Origin: Acidimicrobiales bacterium
GTDB taxonomy: Bacteria > Actinomycetota > Acidimicrobiia > Acidimicrobiales > Ilumatobacteraceae
DNA length: 13,602 nucleotides
NCBI GenBank assembly: GCA_030833305.1
Contig: JAURHL010000039.1
Location: forward strand, 1-13,602
Direction of reading: 5' to 3'
A program made the position numbers and the translations under genes. Shown one piece after another: positions 1 through 7,728 of the stretch (position 1 is the stretch's first letter; every line of letters begins with the position of its first letter). The notes beneath the pieces are model-generated. The model saw nothing but the letters and a program-made list of their open reading frames with translations. It was not told the DNA's origin and ran no database searches.

Positions 1-82
1 CGCGGTCGATCACCTCGGCCGACACGACCTTGATGTCGTTGATGTCGAGTTCGACGATTTCTTCGGCCACCTGAGCTGTCAT
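1..82 (-). CDS. N-terminal fragment of an unidentified protein (cut by window edge)
   Basis: An ATG at 82 reading leftward opens 27 codons up to the window edge. It starts MTAQVAEEIVELDIND and continues with a run rich in valine, isoleucine and acidic residues. A good Shine-Dalgarno stretch, GAGGGAG, lies 5 bases before the ATG on the minus strand, which supports both gene and start. The fragment is too short to place in a family, and there is no signal peptide or membrane segment in what can be seen. It is divergent from the SDR gene at 271 and shares the control region 83-270 with it, including the inverted repeat at 143-159. I am fairly sure it is a real gene start; I give no function. Confidence 0.6.
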   Translation of the reverse strand, partial: MTAQVAEEIVELDINDIKVVSAEVIDR

Positions 83-142
83 CGGATTCTCCCTCTTCAT
101 CGTCTCCGACGCCGGGGAGCCCGGAATCAGATGTCTGTACGT

Positions 143-159
143 GAACGTAACGCACGTTC
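143..159. promoter_or_regulatory. Perfect inverted repeat, candidate operator
   Basis: GAACGT and ACGTTC flank a 5-base spacer (AACGC), giving a perfect 6+6 dyad centred at 151; the flanks do not extend the symmetry. It lies between two divergent genes. On the minus strand it overlaps TACGTT (149 to 144), which fits the TANNNT -10 pattern used elsewhere in this window. Dyads of this size are typical sites for dimeric repressors of TetR, MarR or GntR type. No regulator gene is visible here, so the binding protein is unknown. Confidence 0.4.
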
Positions 160-258
160 GGACTCGATGTGTGCATCGTATCCCTGAGGTGTCCGACACA
201 TCGGGCACCCCGACCACCCCGTACCCCCAGTGCATCGTTCCGAGCGATGCGCACCACC

Positions 259-264
259 TACGAT
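259..264 (+). promoter_or_regulatory. -10 element TACGAT of a leaderless-type promoter (SDR gene)
   Basis: TACGAT matches the actinobacterial -10 pattern TANNNT and ends 6 bases before the ATG at 271. Transcription would therefore begin at or next to the start codon. The same spacing recurs before the genes at 1403, 5161 and 10914. No clear -35 hexamer is seen. Confidence 0.5.
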
Positions 265-270
265 CCGAGA

Positions 271-1098
271 ATGGAATTGAACGGATCAGGAACCGTCGTC
301 ACCGGTGCCTCGGGCGGAATCGGTGACGCCCTCGCCCGTCGATTCCACGCCGCGGGTGCCAAAGTGGTGGTTACCGACGTGAACAACGAGGGGATATCGG
401 CCTTGGCCGCCGAATTGAACGCGATTCGCCCCAACTCGGTTCTCGCCGTCACGGCCGACGTGTCCACGGACGAGGGGAACCGCGAACTGGTGTCGGTCGC
501 CCGCCAATTCCTCGAAGCAGACGGTGGTCCCGGGATCGACCTGTTCTTCGCCAACGCCGGTGTCGGCGGCGGAACCTTCCTCGAGTCCACGTCCGAGTCC
601 CAATGGGATCTGGCCTTCGCCGTGAACGTTCATGCCCATCGCTGGGCGATGAAGTATCTGGTCACGGATTGGCTCGCTCGTGGCCGCGGCTACTTCTGCT
701 CCACCGCGTCGGCCGCCGGTCTCCTCAGCCAGATCGGGTCGGGCCCGTATTCGGTGACCAAACACGCCGCCGTGGCCTTTGCCGAATGGGTGTCGATCTC
801 CTATGGCGACCGCGGTATCAAGGTCAGTTGCTTGTGCCCCCAAGGCGTGAACACCAACATGCTTCGTCAGAGCGACGACAGCGGTTTCGCCGGTGCCACC
901 AACGTCGTGCGCGCCGCTGGTGTGGTGCTCGAGCCAGCCGAGGTGGCCGACGTGGTGGCCGAGGCCATCGCCAAAGAACGTTTCCTCATCCTGCCGCATC
1001 CCGAAGTCGCCGACTACGAGCAACGCAAGGCCGCCGACCGCGAGCGTTGGCTGGCGGGCATGCGCAAACTTCAGGCCCGCGTGTTCGGAAGTCACTGA
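271..1098 (+). CDS. Short-chain dehydrogenase/reductase (SDR family, classical type)
   Basis: This is a 275-residue NAD(P)-dependent oxidoreductase of the classical SDR family, cytosolic, with an unknown alcohol or ketone substrate. The Rossmann motif TGASGGIG is at residues 11-18 and an acidic Asp36 at the end of the second strand suggests NAD(H) preference. ADV is at 62-64, NAG at 95-97, the structural Asn at 119, the catalytic Ser at 147 and YxxxK at Tyr160/Lys164. The length is normal for the family. I chose the ATG at 271 because the protein homologous to SDRs begins there (MELNGSGTVVTGASGG) and TACGAT sits 6 bases upstream. The frame stays open upstream to 169, but those residues do not look like an SDR N-terminus. 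The next gene starts 2 bases after the stop. The context of acyl-CoA enzymes hints at lipid or steroid-like substrates, which is inference. Confidence 0.93.
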   Translation: MELNGSGTVVTGASGGIGDALARRFHAAGAKVVVTDVNNEGISALAAELNAIRPNSVLAVTADVSTDEGNRELVSVARQFLEADGGPGIDLFFANAGVGGGTFLESTSESQWDLAFAVNVHAHRWAMKYLVTDWLARGRGYFCSTASAAGLLSQIGSGPYSVTKHAAVAFAEWVSISYGDRGIKVSCLCPQGVNTNMLRQSDDSGFAGATNVVRAAGVVLEPAEVADVVAEAIAKERFLILPHPEVADYEQRKAADRERWLAGMRKLQARVFGSH

Positions 1099-1100
1099 TC

Positions 1101-1385
1101 GTGGCCCCCAAGTTCACCACGGATCAGGCCGACGTGCTGCGCAGCATCGGACTGGTGGCCGGTGAGGAAGTTCGATTCCGTCGCGCCGATCGTGGCCGTT
1201 GGCAATCCGGCCGGATCTCGTGCGTCGAACGAGACGGGAGCATCACGGTTCACGACTCCCACGGTGCCGCTCGATCGTTGCGTCCCGAGAAGCTCGAGGT
1301 CCTCCGACCCGGGAAACGTCGCAAACCCGTCTGGACCCCGGTCACCGAGGTGGCGGTCACCTGGGAACAACTGACGCTCTTCTGA
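1101..1385 (+). CDS. Small unknown protein with Tudor/SH3-like core and C-terminal QLTLF clamp-type motif
   Basis: I do not recognise a named family. The 94-residue frame starts with GTG 2 bases after the SDR stop, so it is probably translationally coupled; a weak GGAAG lies 9 bases upstream. Residues 20-70 (GEEVRFRRADRGRWQSGRI, then RDGSITVHDSHG and RPEKLEVL) alternate like a small beta barrel of the Tudor/SH3/KOW kind. A basic linker follows (GKRRKP, 71-76). The last five residues are QLTLF, which matches the bacterial beta-sliding-clamp binding consensus QL[S/D]LF seen in clamp-binding DNA polymerases and repair proteins. A clamp-associated DNA-binding role is inference from these two features. 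The stop is 17 bases before the next ATG, a gap that contains the next gene's -10 box. That the gene is real is likely; its role is open. Confidence 0.7.
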   Translation: MAPKFTTDQADVLRSIGLVAGEEVRFRRADRGRWQSGRISCVERDGSITVHDSHGAARSLRPEKLEVLRPGKRRKPVWTPVTEVAVTWEQLTLF

Positions 1386-1390
1386 GCGAC

Positions 1391-1396
1391 TACCCT
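1391..1396 (+). promoter_or_regulatory. -10 element TACCCT of a leaderless-type promoter (1403 gene)
   Basis: TACCCT fits TANNNT and ends 6 bases before the ATG at 1403. It begins only 5 bases after the stop of the small upstream gene. No Shine-Dalgarno sequence is present in the 17-base gap, which favours a separate leaderless transcript over simple readthrough. Confidence 0.45.
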
Positions 1397-1402
1397 CGCG
1401 AC

Positions 1403-2428
1403 ATGGGCGTACGACTGGATCCTGAAGACGAATACATGCACGAGCTCGGCCCCGAGTCGAACTTCAACGAGAGCATGTACATCAACTGTTTCGACCCGAC
1501 CAACAAGGTCGGCGGCTGGTTCCGCATGGGCAACCGCGCCAACGAGGGCTACGCCGAGATGACGGTGTGCATTTATCTGCCCGATGGCTCGGTGGCGTTC
1601 ATGTTCAAGCGCCCCACCATCGAGAACAACGACCAACTCGACGCCGGTGGCCTCACCTGGACCATGGTGAAGCCTTTCGAAGAATTGCGTATCGACTTCA
1701 CGGGCAAGGTCGTCGTCCTGGCCGAGCCCACCCAGATGGTCGACCCCAAGACGGCGTTCAAGAACAACCCCTATGCCGAATGCGAGGCCCACATCACCTT
1801 CACCGGTCAGGGTCGTTCCAGCATGTTCGGCGGCGAGCCCGACACCCCTCACGAGGCGCCGGGTGAGGAGTTCGCCAAGGGCCACTACGAACAACTCGTG
1901 CAGGCGCACGGAAGCATCCGTGTCGGAGACCAAGAGTGGGAGATCGACGGATTCGGCTTGCGTGACCACTCGTGGGGTCCTCGTTACTGGCAGGCACCGT
2001 GGTACTACCGGTGGTTGACCGCCAATTTCGATCAGAACCTCGGCTTCATGTTGTCGCGCGTGGCCAAGAAGAACGGTCCCGGCACTCGTGGCGGATTCGT
2101 GTGGGAAGACGGCCAGATGCATTTGTGCGACCACGCCGAGATCTCGACCGTGTTCCAGGGCGAGGACACCTATCACGACAAGATCGAAGCGGTTCTGCGC
2201 AGCAGTCGTAGCCAGCGTGAGTGGCGTTTCACCGGCGACGTGATGAGTCTCATACCGTTGCGCAACCGACGCCAGACTCCCGATGGCGAATGGCTCACCA
2301 CCCGCATCAGTGAGGGCATGACCCGCTGGGAGATGGTCTCCGAGGAGCACAAGGGCAAGGTCGGTTACGGACTGTCGGAATACCTCGATCAGATCATCGA
2401 CGGCACGCCGGTGGGCACCGCGGAATGA
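1403..2428 (+). CDS. CrtC/lipocalin-like protein, probably DUF7064/DUF7065 type
   Basis: This 341-residue soluble protein has no signal peptide or membrane segment. Its pattern of alternating beta strands and the block DGFGLRDHSWGPRYW (182-196) recall the hydroxyneurosporene synthase (CrtC)/AttH-like lipocalin fold and the actinobacterial proteins now filed under DUF7064/DUF7065. The conserved DHSWGPR (188-194) is the most diagnostic stretch. The early FNESMYINCFDP and GGWFRMGNRANEG (21-49) also fit. These proteins are often found near lipid or steroid catabolic genes, but their reaction is not established to my knowledge. The ATG at 1403 was chosen because of the -10 box 6 bases upstream and because the frame upstream of it overlaps the previous gene with unrelated sequence. 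Family assignment is from memory of the motif and is moderately sure. Confidence 0.75.
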   Translation: MGVRLDPEDEYMHELGPESNFNESMYINCFDPTNKVGGWFRMGNRANEGYAEMTVCIYLPDGSVAFMFKRPTIENNDQLDAGGLTWTMVKPFEELRIDFTGKVVVLAEPTQMVDPKTAFKNNPYAECEAHITFTGQGRSSMFGGEPDTPHEAPGEEFAKGHYEQLVQAHGSIRVGDQEWEIDGFGLRDHSWGPRYWQAPWYYRWLTANFDQNLGFMLSRVAKKNGPGTRGGFVWEDGQMHLCDHAEISTVFQGEDTYHDKIEAVLRSSRSQREWRFTGDVMSLIPLRNRRQTPDGEWLTTRISEGMTRWEMVSEEHKGKVGYGLSEYLDQIIDGTPVGTAE

Positions 2429-2433
2429 ACGGT

Positions 2434-2458
2434 GCTGGTCACCTCGTCTCAGACCAGC
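2434..2458. terminator. Hairpin in the convergent gap, possible bidirectional terminator
   Basis: GCTGGTC (2434-2440) and GACCAGC (2452-2458) form a perfect 7-bp stem with an 11-base loop. The hairpin lies at the tail-to-tail junction of the 1403 gene and the phosphomutase and overlaps the mutase stop codon (2449-2451). There is no T-run on either side, so it is not a classical intrinsic terminator; it may slow polymerase or protect RNA ends. Confidence 0.35.
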
Positions 2459-4071
2459 GAGACGGCCACGTCGGCCAATTCCTCCAGTAGGCGTTCCAGT
2501 TCGATCGCGGGCAGTTCCACGCCCTCGCCGTACAACTTCACCTTGGGCTCGGTCCCACTGGGTCGGATCTGCAGGCGCACTCCCCGACCACCTTCCTCGT
2601 CCAACCACAACCGAACGAGGTTCGCTTCCGGATAGTCGCGCACCGCCACCACGTTTCGCCCACCGATCGCTCGCGGGGGCGTCGCCATGAGGGCTCGCAC
2701 CAGCTTCGCCCCCGACGACGGATCCATCTTGATGCTGCGCTCGGCGGTGACGTGTCGACCGAATCTCGCCGCGATGGAATCCAACCTTCCCTCGATCGTG
2801 GTCCCCTCGTCCGCCGCCAGCCCGGCGATCTCGGCCAACAACACCGCGGCGGCCAAGCCGTCCTTGTCGAGCGGACGATTCGCCACCAGATAACCCAGAG
2901 CTTGCTCGTAGGCGAACACCAGACGAAGACCATCGGCCTTCATCGCCGCATCGGCGATCCACTTGAATCCGGTGAACGTCTCGCGGTACTCCACCCCGTG
3001 GGCGGCCGCCATCTCGCCCAACAACGACGACGACACGACGGTGGTCTCGACCAAACGATCGGAACCCGTCGTGTGACGCAGGATGTGATCGGCGAACAAC
3101 CAGCCGATCTCGTCGCCCCGCAGCAAGCGCCACTCGCCTGCACCCCCGCTCGGAACGGCGACACCGAGACGATCGGCGTCGGGATCGTTCGCGATCACGA
3201 CGTCCAGGCCTTCGCGACGACCGAGCTCGATCACCATGTCCATCGCCCCCGGCTCCTCGGGATTGGGAAAAACCACCGTTGGAAAATCGGGATCCGGTCG
3301 CTGCTGGGCGTCCACCACCACCGGCGCGGGCAAACCGCACGCATCGAAGGCGCGCAGCAACACCGCACCACCGACGCCGTGCATCGCCGTGTACCCCAGT
3401 CGGGCCCCTCGCACGTCGGGAAGCAGGCGCACGCTCGGCAACCAGTCGAGATACGCGCGGGTCGCCTCGTCGCCCACGCGCAGAATGAACCGATCATCCG
3501 CGTCGGCCAGTGGCACCGTGGGGGCATCGACGGCGTCGATGCGCGCGGCGATCGCCTCGTCGTCGGGCGGCACGATCTGTGCACCGTGACCCAGATACAC
3601 CTTGTACCCGTTGTCCTCGCGTGGATTGTGGCTGGCCGTCACCATGACGGCGGCGGCCACACCGAGGCGCGGAGTGTTCCACGCCAACACCGGCGTGGGT
3701 GTGACCCCCTCGATCAGGTGCGCCGTCATGCCCCGAGCGGCGGCCACACGCGCGGTGTCGAGGGCGAAATCCGCACTTTTGTGGCGCGCGTCGCAGGCGA
3801 TCAGCAGACCGCGCTCGGCGGCGCCGGGAACGGTGGCCAACAGATGATCCACCAGACCCGCCGCGGCCCGACGCACGACCAGTCGATTCATGCGCGACGG
3901 GCCGGCGCCGATGGCCGCTCGCAAGCCCGCGGTTCCGAAGGTCAATCCGACCGAGAAGCGTTCGTCCAACTCGTGGTCACCGGCGTCCAACAACGAACGC
4001 AATTCGCGCCGTACGTCGTCGTCGGGTTCGGCTCGCAGCCAGCGTTCGGCGACGGCACGATGCTGCGACAT
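2449..4071 (-). CDS. pmmB: Phosphomannomutase/phosphoglucomutase (alpha-D-phosphohexomutase)
   Basis: A 540-residue cytosolic enzyme that interconverts hexose 1- and 6-phosphates through a phosphoserine, feeding sugar-nucleotide and polysaccharide synthesis. The early LTFGTAGLR (43-51) is typical of the PGM2/PmmB-like branch. The active-site serine is Ser147 in TASHNP (145-150), the metal loop is DPDADR (296-301), and a GDE follows at 319-321. The sugar-binding loop is represented by YEQALGY (388-394), where many relatives have EEA(I/L)GY. The phosphate-binding RPSGTEPK is at 503-510. All four domains are complete and the length is normal for the PmmB type (about 530-550). The start at 4071 follows GAGGG by 5 bases, and that site overlaps the stop of the upstream kinase, so the pair is a coupled operon. 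The symbol rests on resemblance to mycobacterial PmmB; which sugar it prefers is not visible. Confidence 0.93.
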   Translation of the reverse strand: MSQHRAVAERWLRAEPDDDVRRELRSLLDAGDHELDERFSVGLTFGTAGLRAAIGAGPSRMNRLVVRRAAAGLVDHLLATVPGAAERGLLIACDARHKSADFALDTARVAAARGMTAHLIEGVTPTPVLAWNTPRLGVAAAVMVTASHNPREDNGYKVYLGHGAQIVPPDDEAIAARIDAVDAPTVPLADADDRFILRVGDEATRAYLDWLPSVRLLPDVRGARLGYTAMHGVGGAVLLRAFDACGLPAPVVVDAQQRPDPDFPTVVFPNPEEPGAMDMVIELGRREGLDVVIANDPDADRLGVAVPSGGAGEWRLLRGDEIGWLFADHILRHTTGSDRLVETTVVSSSLLGEMAAAHGVEYRETFTGFKWIADAAMKADGLRLVFAYEQALGYLVANRPLDKDGLAAAVLLAEIAGLAADEGTTIEGRLDSIAARFGRHVTAERSIKMDPSSGAKLVRALMATPPRAIGGRNVVAVRDYPEANLVRLWLDEEGGRGVRLQIRPSGTEPKVKLYGEGVELPAIELERLLEELADVAVSLV

Positions 4072-4078
4072 CGGACCC

Positions 4079-5083
4079 TCAGAAGTCCGGCATGAGGGTG
4101 CGCAACTCGACCAACGGTCGCGGACCCATGTGCGAAATCACTTCTCCGGCGGCCACCGAGCCGAGCCACCCGCTCTGGAGCAGGTCGTAGCCGTTGGTGT
4201 AGCCGTACAGGAATCCGGCGGCGTACAGGTCACCGGCACCGGTGGTGTCGATGACCTGCTTCACGTCGTCGGCGTCGACGTGCAACACCTCCTGATGGGT
4301 GATGATCGAGGTGCCGAGAGCGCCTCGTGTGATCACGGCCAACGAACTGTCACGGCGGATCGCCTCGACGGCGTCGTCGAACGAGTCCAGTTCGTACAGG
4401 GACTTCAGTTCGGCCTCGTTCCCGAAGAGGATGTCCACCTCGTCGGCCACCAAAGCGCGAAAGTCCTCACGATGACGCTCGACGCAGAAACTGTCCGAGA
4501 GGCTCAGGGACACTTCACGACCGGCGGCGTGCGCCACTCGTGCCGCATGACGGAACGCCTCTTTGGCATCCTCACGGTCGAAGAGGTAACCCTCCATGTA
4601 GAGAACCCGACCATCGGCCACCGTCTGTTCGTCGATGTCGTGCCGGTCGAGGTAGCTGGACACGCCGAGAAACGTATTCATGGTTCGTTGGGCGTCCTCG
4701 GTGACCACGATGATGCAACGCCCGGTCGGGATCTGATCGATGTGCTTGCCCGCGCTGAAATGCACACCCACGGCCAACAAGTCGTGGCCGAAGACCTGAC
4801 CCAGATCGTCGTTGCTGACCTTGCCGATGTACGCGGCTTTCCCGCCGAAGCTGGCCACACCGCACACGGTGTTCGCCGCGGACCCGCCACTCATCTCGAC
4901 CGCGGATCCGAGGGCCTTGTAAAGATGAAGCGCACGGTCGGTGTCGACCAACGTCATCGAACCTTTGACCAGCGATTCCCGCTCGATGAATGAATCGTCG
5001 GCGTTGGCGATGACATCGACCAATGCGTTGCCGATTCCGACCACGTCGTAACGGGCCGGAAGATGTCGTCGGGTCTCGGGCAC
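4079..5083 (-). CDS. PfkB-family kinase, adenosine-kinase-like
   Basis: A 334-residue ribokinase-fold enzyme, probably phosphorylating adenosine to AMP in purine salvage. The opening YDVVGIGNALVDV (12-24) is characteristic of adenosine-kinase-like PfkB proteins. PfkB signature 1 is SGGSAANT (65-72), an NEAEL motif is at 222-226, and signature 2 with the anion hole and catalytic base is DTTGAGD (279-285, Asp285). I chose the GTG at 5083 because it is the last start codon before the conserved opening, and a TAGCGT -10 box lies 8 bases upstream on the minus strand. The frame is open to 5143 but would run into the divergent promoter. The gene is followed after 7 bases by the phosphomutase, and shares a 77-base control region with pepN. 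Another sugar or nucleoside substrate remains possible. Confidence 0.88.
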   Translation of the reverse strand: MPETRRHLPARYDVVGIGNALVDVIANADDSFIERESLVKGSMTLVDTDRALHLYKALGSAVEMSGGSAANTVCGVASFGGKAAYIGKVSNDDLGQVFGHDLLAVGVHFSAGKHIDQIPTGRCIIVVTEDAQRTMNTFLGVSSYLDRHDIDEQTVADGRVLYMEGYLFDREDAKEAFRHAARVAHAAGREVSLSLSDSFCVERHREDFRALVADEVDILFGNEAELKSLYELDSFDDAVEAIRRDSSLAVITRGALGTSIITHQEVLHVDADDVKQVIDTTGAGDLYAAGFLYGYTNGYDLLQSGWLGSVAAGEVISHMGPRPLVELRTLMPDF

Positions 5084-5091
5084 GTCACAGC

Positions 5092-5097
5092 ACGCTA
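5092..5097 (-). promoter_or_regulatory. -10 element TAGCGT for the PfkB kinase operon
   Basis: Read on the minus strand, TAGCGT fits TANNNT and ends 8 bases before the GTG at 5083, leaving no room for a Shine-Dalgarno sequence. With the box at 5149-5154 it forms a back-to-back promoter pair inside 77 bases, so the kinase-mutase operon and pepN may be co-regulated. Confidence 0.4.
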
Positions 5098-5148
5098 GTT
5101 CCCCGAGGTCGATCACCCGCGCCAAATGGCAGCACACGAGCACCGAAC

Positions 5149-5154
5149 TACGAT
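5149..5154 (+). promoter_or_regulatory. -10 element TACGAT of a leaderless-type promoter (pepN)
   Basis: TACGAT, identical to the box before the SDR gene, ends 6 bases before the GTG at 5161. The intervening GCCCTC has no Shine-Dalgarno character, so the transcript probably begins at the GTG itself. Confidence 0.5.
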
Positions 5155-5160
5155 GCCCTC

Positions 5161-7728
5161 GTGACCATCGCCCCCGAAACCCGCGCCGATCTGGACCCCT
5201 ATCGTCTTCCCCGCCACGTGGTACCGCGGCGCTACGAGGTGCACCTCGATCCGAACCTGCGAACCTCCGGCTTCACGGGGCGAGTGATCATCGAGTGCGT
5301 CGTCGAGGCCCCCACTCGACTCGTCGTCCTCAACGCCAAGGACCTGGAGATCGGGGCGGTCTTCGTCGATGGGGCTCCGGCCATCCACGCGATCGACGCC
5401 ACCGATGATCGCCTGATCATCAGTACCACCGACACCGTGTCCGTCGGCCCGACGATGATCGACATCACCTTCTCCGGCGTGCTCAACGACAAGCTGCGCG
5501 GCTTCTACCGGAGCACCTATCGCGACGATGACGGCGTCGAGCAGGTGATCGCCGCGTCACAGATGCAATCCACGGACTGTCGTCGGGCGTTCCCGTGCTT
5601 CGACGAACCGGACTTCAAGGCCGTCTTCGCGGTCACCCTCGCCTGCGATCCCGACCACCTGGCCATCAGCAACGGTCCCGAGGTCGAGAGAACGACGTTC
5701 ACCGACTCCGAGGGTCACGAACGAAGTCTGGTGAGGTTCGCCGACACCATGCCGATGAGCACCTACTTGGTCGCCTTCGTCGTCGGCCGACTCGAGACCA
5801 CGTCGGTGGTCGACGTGGGCGGTGTGCCTCTTCGTCTGGTGCACGTGCCGGGCAAGTCGCACCTCACCGCGTTCGGTCTCGACGTCGGAGCCCGGAGTCT
5901 GCAGTGGTTCGTCGACTACTACGGCATTCCGTATCCCGACGCCAAGATCGACATGGTCGCGCTCCCCGACTTCGCCGCCGGTGCGATGGAGAACGTCGGT
6001 TGCATCACGTATCGCGAGTCGTTGCTGCTCGTCGACCCCGCCACCAGCACGCAGTCGGAGCAGCAGTTGGTCGCCGACGTGGTCAGTCACGAGCTGGCCC
6101 ACATGTGGTTCGGTGATCTCGTCACCATGAAATGGTGGAACGGCATCTGGCTGAACGAGGCCTTCGCCACGTTCATGGAGGTCGCCGCCTGTGCCGCCTA
6201 CCGGCCCGACTGGGATCGCTGGACCACCTTCTCCCTCGACCGGACCGCCGCTTTCGACACCGACTCGCTCGCGAGCACCCGGCCCATCGAATTCGAGGTG
6301 CGTTCTCCCGACGACTGCGAGGGCATGTTCGACGTCCTCACCTACGAAAAGGGTGGATCGATCCTGCGCATGCTCGAGCAGTATCTGGGCGAGAGCCGGT
6401 TCCGCGACGGCATCCGTCACTATCTGCGCACCCACAGTTACGGCAACACCGAGACCTCCGATCTGTGGGATGCGATCGAGGCCACCGTCGAGGCCGATGG
6501 TGGGGGCGAGCCCGTGCGCGCCCTCATGGATTCGTGGATCTGGCAACCCGGCTACCCGTTGATCGGTGCCCGTGTCGAGGGCGGCGCACTCGTGCTGCGT
6601 CAACGCCGTTTTTCCTTCGACGCGAGCAACGACGAGGAGGGCAACTGGTTGGTTCCCGTGCACGTTCGGGTGAACGGGTCCACCACGAAACACCTGATGA
6701 CCTCCGAGGAACTTCGAGTTCCGCTGAGCGATCCCACGGCCTCGGTGGTCGTCAACGCCGAGGGCCACGGCTTTTATCGCGTCGACTACTCCCCCGAGTT
6801 GCTCGCTCGCCTCTCGCACGACGTGGTGGCCGGCATGAACACGGTCGAGCGCTACAACCTGGTGGACGATGCGTGGAACGCCGTGGTGGCCGGCCGATTG
6901 AGCGCGATCGACTATCTGACGCTCATCTCGGACTTCACCGACGAACGTGAATTGGCGGTTTGGCAAGCCATCTCCATCGGGCTTCGCGGTCTCACGCGGG
7001 TCGTCCCCGAGTCGCATCAAGAGAAACTGCAAGCTCGCGTTCGAACCCTCGTTTCCGATGCGGTACTCGACATCGGATGGGACCCCCGACCGAACGAGGA
7101 TGATTTGCGATCCAAACTACGAGGACTGCTCGTCACCTTGTTGGCCGTCAACGGCGGCGACGACGACGCCCGTGTTCGCTGTCGCTCGATCTTCGATCGT
7201 TCGGTCGTCGATTCATCCGATGTTCACCCCGAACTCGCGGCCGCCGCGACAGCAGTCGTGGCCTCCACCGGTGACGCCGTCGACTACGGCCGATTCCGGG
7301 ACCTCTTCCGATCCGCGGCGACGCCGCAAGAGCAACTGCGATACCTCTACGCCCTTGCCGACTTCGACGACGCGAACCTGATTCTCGAAACCTGTCGCTT
7401 CGCCCTGAGCGGTGAGGTGAAGTCCCAGAACGCCCCGTTCGTGCTGGCCCGAGCCATGCAGAATCGTCGAAACGGCGACGTCGCCTGGAGATTCGTGCGC
7501 GAGAACTGGACCCATGCGAACACGACGTTCCCGGTGAACACCATCATCCGCATGGTCCAGCCGGTCGCGACGCTCAACACGCCGGAGAAGGGTGCCGAAG
7601 TCGGAGCGTTCTTCGCCGAGCATCCCATTCCGCAGTCGGCCAAGACGCTCGACCAGGTGCTCGAACGTCAACGGGTCAACATCGCCCTGCGCGAACGCGA
7701 ACAGCCTCGGATCGTCGCTTCCCTGTGA
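5161..7728 (+). CDS. pepN: M1-family zinc aminopeptidase (aminopeptidase N) with ERAP1-like C-terminal domain
   Basis: An 855-residue cytosolic metallopeptidase that removes N-terminal residues from peptides. The substrate-anchoring GAMEN is at residues 274-278. The zinc site is HELAH (310-314) followed 18 residues later by Glu333 in NEAF, giving ligands His310, His314 and Glu333 with Glu311 as general base. The transition-state tyrosine is probably Tyr395 in LTYEKGG. The order is N-terminal beta domain (about 10-200), catalytic domain (about 220-450), small beta domain, then a long helical ERAP1-type domain (about 520-850). No signal peptide is seen. The length matches actinobacterial PepN. 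The GTG at 5161 is preferred over the longer open frame from 5023, which would overlap the divergent kinase; the PxxYRLPRHVVPRRYEV opening is typical. It ends 97 bases before the thiolase. Confidence 0.96.
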   Translation: MTIAPETRADLDPYRLPRHVVPRRYEVHLDPNLRTSGFTGRVIIECVVEAPTRLVVLNAKDLEIGAVFVDGAPAIHAIDATDDRLIISTTDTVSVGPTMIDITFSGVLNDKLRGFYRSTYRDDDGVEQVIAASQMQSTDCRRAFPCFDEPDFKAVFAVTLACDPDHLAISNGPEVERTTFTDSEGHERSLVRFADTMPMSTYLVAFVVGRLETTSVVDVGGVPLRLVHVPGKSHLTAFGLDVGARSLQWFVDYYGIPYPDAKIDMVALPDFAAGAMENVGCITYRESLLLVDPATSTQSEQQLVADVVSHELAHMWFGDLVTMKWWNGIWLNEAFATFMEVAACAAYRPDWDRWTTFSLDRTAAFDTDSLASTRPIEFEVRSPDDCEGMFDVLTYEKGGSILRMLEQYLGESRFRDGIRHYLRTHSYGNTETSDLWDAIEATVEADGGGEPVRALMDSWIWQPGYPLIGARVEGGALVLRQRRFSFDASNDEEGNWLVPVHVRVNGSTTKHLMTSEELRVPLSDPTASVVVNAEGHGFYRVDYSPELLARLSHDVVAGMNTVERYNLVDDAWNAVVAGRLSAIDYLTLISDFTDERELAVWQAISIGLRGLTRVVPESHQEKLQARVRTLVSDAVLDIGWDPRPNEDDLRSKLRGLLVTLLAVNGGDDDARVRCRSIFDRSVVDSSDVHPELAAAATAVVASTGDAVDYGRFRDLFRSAATPQEQLRYLYALADFDDANLILETCRFALSGEVKSQNAPFVLARAMQNRRNGDVAWRFVRENWTHANTTFPVNTIIRMVQPVATLNTPEKGAEVGAFFAEHPIPQSAKTLDQVLERQRVNIALREREQPRIVASL

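Noticed and set aside
169..270. N-terminal extension of the SDR
   Set aside because: The added 34 residues are Pro/Arg-rich and unlike SDR starts, and a TACGAT box sits inside the stretch 6 bases before ATG 271.
1199..1402. Upstream extension of the CrtC-like protein
   Set aside because: It would overlap the small QLTLF gene out of frame and its Arg-rich sequence is a shadow; the -10 box before 1403 supports the shorter form.
1250..3340. A long minus-strand open frame of about 696 codons
   Set aside because: It runs antisense to the 1403 gene and out of frame with the phosphomutase, is rich in Arg/Gly/His without any domain, and is explained by stop-poor GC-rich shadow frames.
2752..4095. 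A 447-codon plus-strand open frame opposite the phosphomutase
   Set aside because: Fully antisense to a clear enzyme, no Shine-Dalgarno, no recognisable domain.
5557..7032. A 491-codon open frame antisense to pepN
   Set aside because: pepN has complete catalytic motifs in the sense frame; the antisense product has His/Val/Gly-rich composition typical of a mirror frame and no start signal.
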